A stretch of 64,000 nucleotides of DNA from Acidovorax radicis N35 (lineage in GTDB: Bacteria; Pseudomonadota; Gammaproteobacteria; Burkholderiales; Burkholderiaceae_C). Shown piece by piece: positions 61,550 through 64,000 of the stretch; the first letter of the stretch is position 1, and each line of letters begins with the position of its first letter. A program made the position numbers and the translations under genes. The notes below the pieces were generated by a model, which worked only from the letters and a program-made list of their open reading frames with translations, did not search any database and was not told the DNA's origin. The DNA lies in the NCBI RefSeq assembly GCF_000204195.1, contig NZ_AFBG01000018.1, forward strand, positions 62,001-126,000. Direction: 5' to 3'.

Positions 61550-63031
61550 ATGCAGTTATTTGATCCCCGCTCCATTGCCGTCACCAGCGGCCACTTCATC
61601 GGTGGCCGTGTGGTGCCCGACACCGCGCGCCTGAGCGTGCTGCGCCCTTCGGACGGGCAAGAGCACGCCGGCCTGCCACTGGCCGACGCCAGCACCGTGG
61701 ATGCCGCTGTGCAGAACGCCTGGCAGGCTTGGCGCAGCAGTGACTGGGCGCGGCGTGCCCCGCGCGAGCGGGCCCGGGTGATGCGGCGCTGGGCCGACTT
61801 GATCGAGGCCGACGGGGAGCACCTAGCCACGCTGGAGGCCGTGTGCTCCACCCGTCCTGTGCGCGATGCCATGGCGTGGGATGTGCCGTTCACGGCCGAG
61901 GGGCTGCGGTTCTTTTCAGAATACGCCGATAAGCTGGGGGGCGAAGTGGCAGCCACGCGCCATGACCACCTGGGCATGGTGGTGGCCGAGCCCTATGGAG
62001 TGGTGGGTGCCATTACCCCGTGGAATTTCCCCCTGGTCATGGTGTCGTGGAAGGTGGGCGCCGCCCTGGCAGCAGGCAACGCCGTGGTGCTCAAGCCCTC
62101 AGAAATGACGCCGTATTCCGTCATCCGCCTGGCGGAGCTGGCCATCGAGGCCGGGGTGCCCGCTGGCATCTTCAACATCGTGCAGGGCGATGGCCGCACC
62201 ACTGGTGACGCCCTCACGCGCCACCCGCTGATCGCCAAGATGACGTTCACGGGCTCCACCCGCACGGGGGCCGCCATCATGGCCAGTTGTGCCCTGCAGG
62301 GCCCCAAGCCTGTGACCTTGGAGCTGGGTGGCAAAAGCCCGCAGCTGGTGTTTGACGATGCGCCCGATGTAGACCGCCTGGCGGGCATGGTGGCAGGGGC
62401 TATCACGGGAAATGCGGGTCAGGTATGTGTGGCTGGCTCGCGCCTGATCGTGCAGCGTGGCATCGCAGAGGCGCTGGTTGATCGCATTGCGCAGCGCTTT
62501 TCGGCGCTGCGGCCCGGCGCGACCTGGGATGCGCAGGCCACCTTGCCGCCCATCATCTCCGCGCCGCAGGCCGCACGGATTCTGGACATCGTGGAGCGCG
62601 CGCGGGATGCGGGTGCACAACTGCGCTGCGGCGGGGGGCTGTTTGACGGCGGTCCCGGTGGAGCGTATTTTCAGCCCACCTTGGTGGAAGGCGTGACGGC
62701 CACCAACCCCGCGGTGCAGGAGGAAATCTTCGGCCCCGTGCTGACCGTGCAGACCTTTGACACCGAAGAGGAGGGCCTGTCGCTGGCCGCGCACGAGCAC
62801 TATGGTCTTGCAGCGGGTGTACACACCGCAGACCTCGGCCGTGCCCTGCGTGCCATGCGCAGCCTCTCGACAGGCACGGTGTGGATCAACCGCTATGGCC
62901 GCAGCGCGGATTTTGTGATTCCGACGGGCGGGTACCACCAGTCGGGCATTGGCAAGGACCTGGGGCGCCAGGCGGTGGAAGCCAATCTGCGCTTCAAAAG
63001 TGTGCTGATCGACTTTGCTGCGGCGCACTAA
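61550..63031 (+). CDS. Aldehyde dehydrogenase (gamma-aminobutyraldehyde/betaine aldehyde type)
   Basis: A 493-residue NAD(P)-dependent dehydrogenase. PWNFP with Asn159, FTGSTRTG at 233-240, general base Glu258 in LELGGKSP and nucleophile Cys293 in GNAGQVCVAG are present; EEIFGPVLTVQTFD and GTVWINRYGRSADFVIPTGGYHQSGIGKDLG complete the pattern. The ATG at 61550 begins just before the conserved domain; the frame extends upstream to 61358 through a divergent promoter region and is not taken. It is likely to oxidise the aldehyde made by the class III aminotransferase or by an amine oxidase. A HAD hydrolase gene follows on the same strand. Confidence 0.9.
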   Translation: MQLFDPRSIAVTSGHFIGGRVVPDTARLSVLRPSDGQEHAGLPLADASTVDAAVQNAWQAWRSSDWARRAPRERARVMRRWADLIEADGEHLATLEAVCSTRPVRDAMAWDVPFTAEGLRFFSEYADKLGGEVAATRHDHLGMVVAEPYGVVGAITPWNFPLVMVSWKVGAALAAGNAVVLKPSEMTPYSVIRLAELAIEAGVPAGIFNIVQGDGRTTGDALTRHPLIAKMTFTGSTRTGAAIMASCALQGPKPVTLELGGKSPQLVFDDAPDVDRLAGMVAGAITGNAGQVCVAGSRLIVQRGIAEALVDRIAQRFSALRPGATWDAQATLPPIISAPQAARILDIVERARDAGAQLRCGGGLFDGGPGGAYFQPTLVEGVTATNPAVQEEIFGPVLTVQTFDTEEEGLSLAAHEHYGLAAGVHTADLGRALRAMRSLSTGTVWINRYGRSADFVIPTGGYHQSGIGKDLGRQAVEANLRFKSVLIDFAAAH

Positions 63032-63242
63032 TGGTGCGGAGGTGCACGCATGCAGTGCACACCGCACGGCATGCCGCAGGCCCCCACGCAATGCGCAACT
63101 TTCTCGCGTGGACGCCCCCCATTTCCCAACATGTTCTGCGCGCTTGCGTGCTCCAATGAATTTGTAATAACTCTGTCGCAAACGGTGATTAAACGATGCG
63201 ACCCGCCACGGTCGGTGACCGTTCCAACAAGGATTCGAGACC

Positions 63243-63908
63243 ATGACTTTCCGCCCCAAGTACGTGACCTTTGACTGCTACGGCACGCTCACCCGCTTTC
63301 GCATGGGCGAGATGACGCGCGAGCTGTTTGCCGACCGCATCCCGGCCGAGCGCATGGAGCAGTTCATTGCCGACTTCACGGCCTACCGGTTTGATGAAGT
63401 GCTGGGCGACTGGCAGCCCTACGAGGTGGTGCTCAAGAACGCCGTGCGCCGCCTCTGCAAGAAATGGAAGATTCAATACTTCGACGCCGACGGTCAAAAA
63501 TACTACGACGCCGTTCCCACCTGGGACCCGCATGCCGATGTGCCCGCCGGCCTGGCCAAGGTGGCCAAGGAGATCCCTCTGGTCATCCTCTCCAACGCTG
63601 CGGACGCACAGATCCAGAAGAACGTGGCCATGCTGGGCGCACCGTTTCACCGCGTGTACACCGCGCAGCAGGCCCAGGCCTACAAGCCCCGCCTCAAGGC
63701 TTTTGAATACATGCTCGATTCGCTCGGATGCAACCCCGAGGACGTGCTGCATGTGTCCTCCAGCCTGCGCTACGACCTCATGTCGGCCGACGACATCGGC
63801 ATCAAGAACAAGGTGTTTGTGAACCGTGGCCACGGCCCCGGCAACCCGGCTTACGGCTACACCGAGATCCAGGACATCGGCGGCCTGCCCGGTGTTGTGG
63901 GCCTTTGA
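63243..63908 (+). CDS. Haloacid dehalogenase type II family hydrolase
   Basis: A 221-residue HAD hydrolase. Nucleophile Asp11 in YVTFDCYGTL, motif II VILSNAAD, the Lys in AYKPRLKAFEYML and the acidic loop VSSSLRYDLMSADDIGIKNKVFVNRG match the L-2-haloacid dehalogenase family; the F-D-C-Y-G-T-L motif is diagnostic. It is a distant paralogue of the protein at 46189. An AGGA site and a small hairpin (63208-63222) precede the ATG. The next gene, an FAD oxidoreductase, begins 35 bases after it, so the two may be an operon. In amine-oxidation clusters such proteins are common but their substrate is not known. Confidence 0.9.
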   Translation: MTFRPKYVTFDCYGTLTRFRMGEMTRELFADRIPAERMEQFIADFTAYRFDEVLGDWQPYEVVLKNAVRRLCKKWKIQYFDADGQKYYDAVPTWDPHADVPAGLAKVAKEIPLVILSNAADAQIQKNVAMLGAPFHRVYTAQQAQAYKPRLKAFEYMLDSLGCNPEDVLHVSSSLRYDLMSADDIGIKNKVFVNRGHGPGNPAYGYTEIQDIGGLPGVVGL

Positions 63909-63942
63909 TCCCTGGCGCGAAACCACGAACCCACGGCACACC

Positions 63943-64000
63943 ATGAAGCTCGACTCCTACTGGAACGACTCGCTGCCCGCATTGCCTGGCGCGGCGGCCC
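63943..64000 (+). CDS. FAD-dependent oxidoreductase, N-terminus only (runs off the window)
   Basis: An ATG at 63943 opens a frame to the window end: MKLDSYWNDSLPALPGAAA. The K-L/D-S-Y-W-x-D/N-T/S-P/L-x-x start is typical of DAO-family FAD oxidoreductases of the puuB (gamma-glutamylputrescine/amine oxidase) type. Only 19 residues are visible, so the assignment rests on this start and on the amine-oxidation context. Confidence 0.5.
   Translation, partial: MKLDSYWNDSLPALPGAAA

Overview
The window looks like a chromosomal segment of a GC-rich betaproteobacterium of the order Burkholderiales, most likely family Comamonadaceae and close to Acidovorax. The evidence is the density of ABC-type and Bug-type solute-binding proteins, the cyanide-insensitive-type cydAB pair, the etfBA/acyl-CoA dehydrogenase block, and two families of short dispersed intergenic repeats of a kind I remember from Comamonadaceae genomes. 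No rRNA, tRNA, transposase, phage gene or CRISPR array was recognised. With the starts chosen here, no stretch longer than 300 bases lacks a gene. The longest gaps (51856-52126, 61281-61549, 51317-51558, 59135-59363) hold promoter-like sequence or repeats.

Layout. 1-1748: tail of a branched-chain amino acid type binding protein with its terminator, then tsaD. 1821-9171: an aldehyde dehydrogenase and a complete LivFGMHK-type transporter on the minus strand, diverging from an AraC-family activator. 9336-11173: a small heat-shock protein with a possible SD-sequestering leader, and an orphan binding protein. 11305-21179: three luciferase-like monooxygenases, an M20 deacetylase, a GNAT acetyltransferase, a fused permease-ATPase and two amino-acid binding proteins. 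This set matches the N-acetylation / monooxygenation / deacetylation route for S-alkylated cysteines known from Bacillus yxe and ytm operons. 20601-25921: mltB and a MoxR-DUF58-TgpA operon. 25975-29200: a histone-deacetylase-like amidohydrolase, an ECHDC3-like crotonase and an MscS-type channel gene broken by an in-frame amber codon. 29422-34064: etfBA, acyl-CoA dehydrogenase and a nitronate-monooxygenase-like enzyme. 34278-38501: an orphan binding protein and cydAB with their GbsR/MarR-type regulator, preceded by a 40-bp perfect palindrome. 38689-48508: acyltransferase, Rnk, a Bug binding protein, benzoylformate decarboxylase with a divergent LysR, an SOS-box radical SAM gene, and a HAD/M20/cupin mini-operon. 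48624-53871: small transporter, regulator and acetyltransferase genes. 53879-64000: an amine/amino-acid oxidation region (three-subunit HcnABC/opine-oxidase-like enzyme, Lrp regulator, class III aminotransferase, 2-hydroxyacid dehydrogenase, aldehyde dehydrogenase, HAD hydrolase and the start of another FAD oxidase).

The overall theme is scavenging and oxidation of organic acids, aldehydes, amino acids and modified amino acids, feeding electrons through ETF and a bd-type oxidase. The points most worth a second look are the S-alkylcysteine-type cluster, the heptamer tandem repeat at the end of its last monooxygenase, the palindromic operator before cydAB, the LexA box on the radical SAM gene, the dispersed repeat that encodes the mltB signal peptide, and the amber-interrupted mechanosensitive channel.
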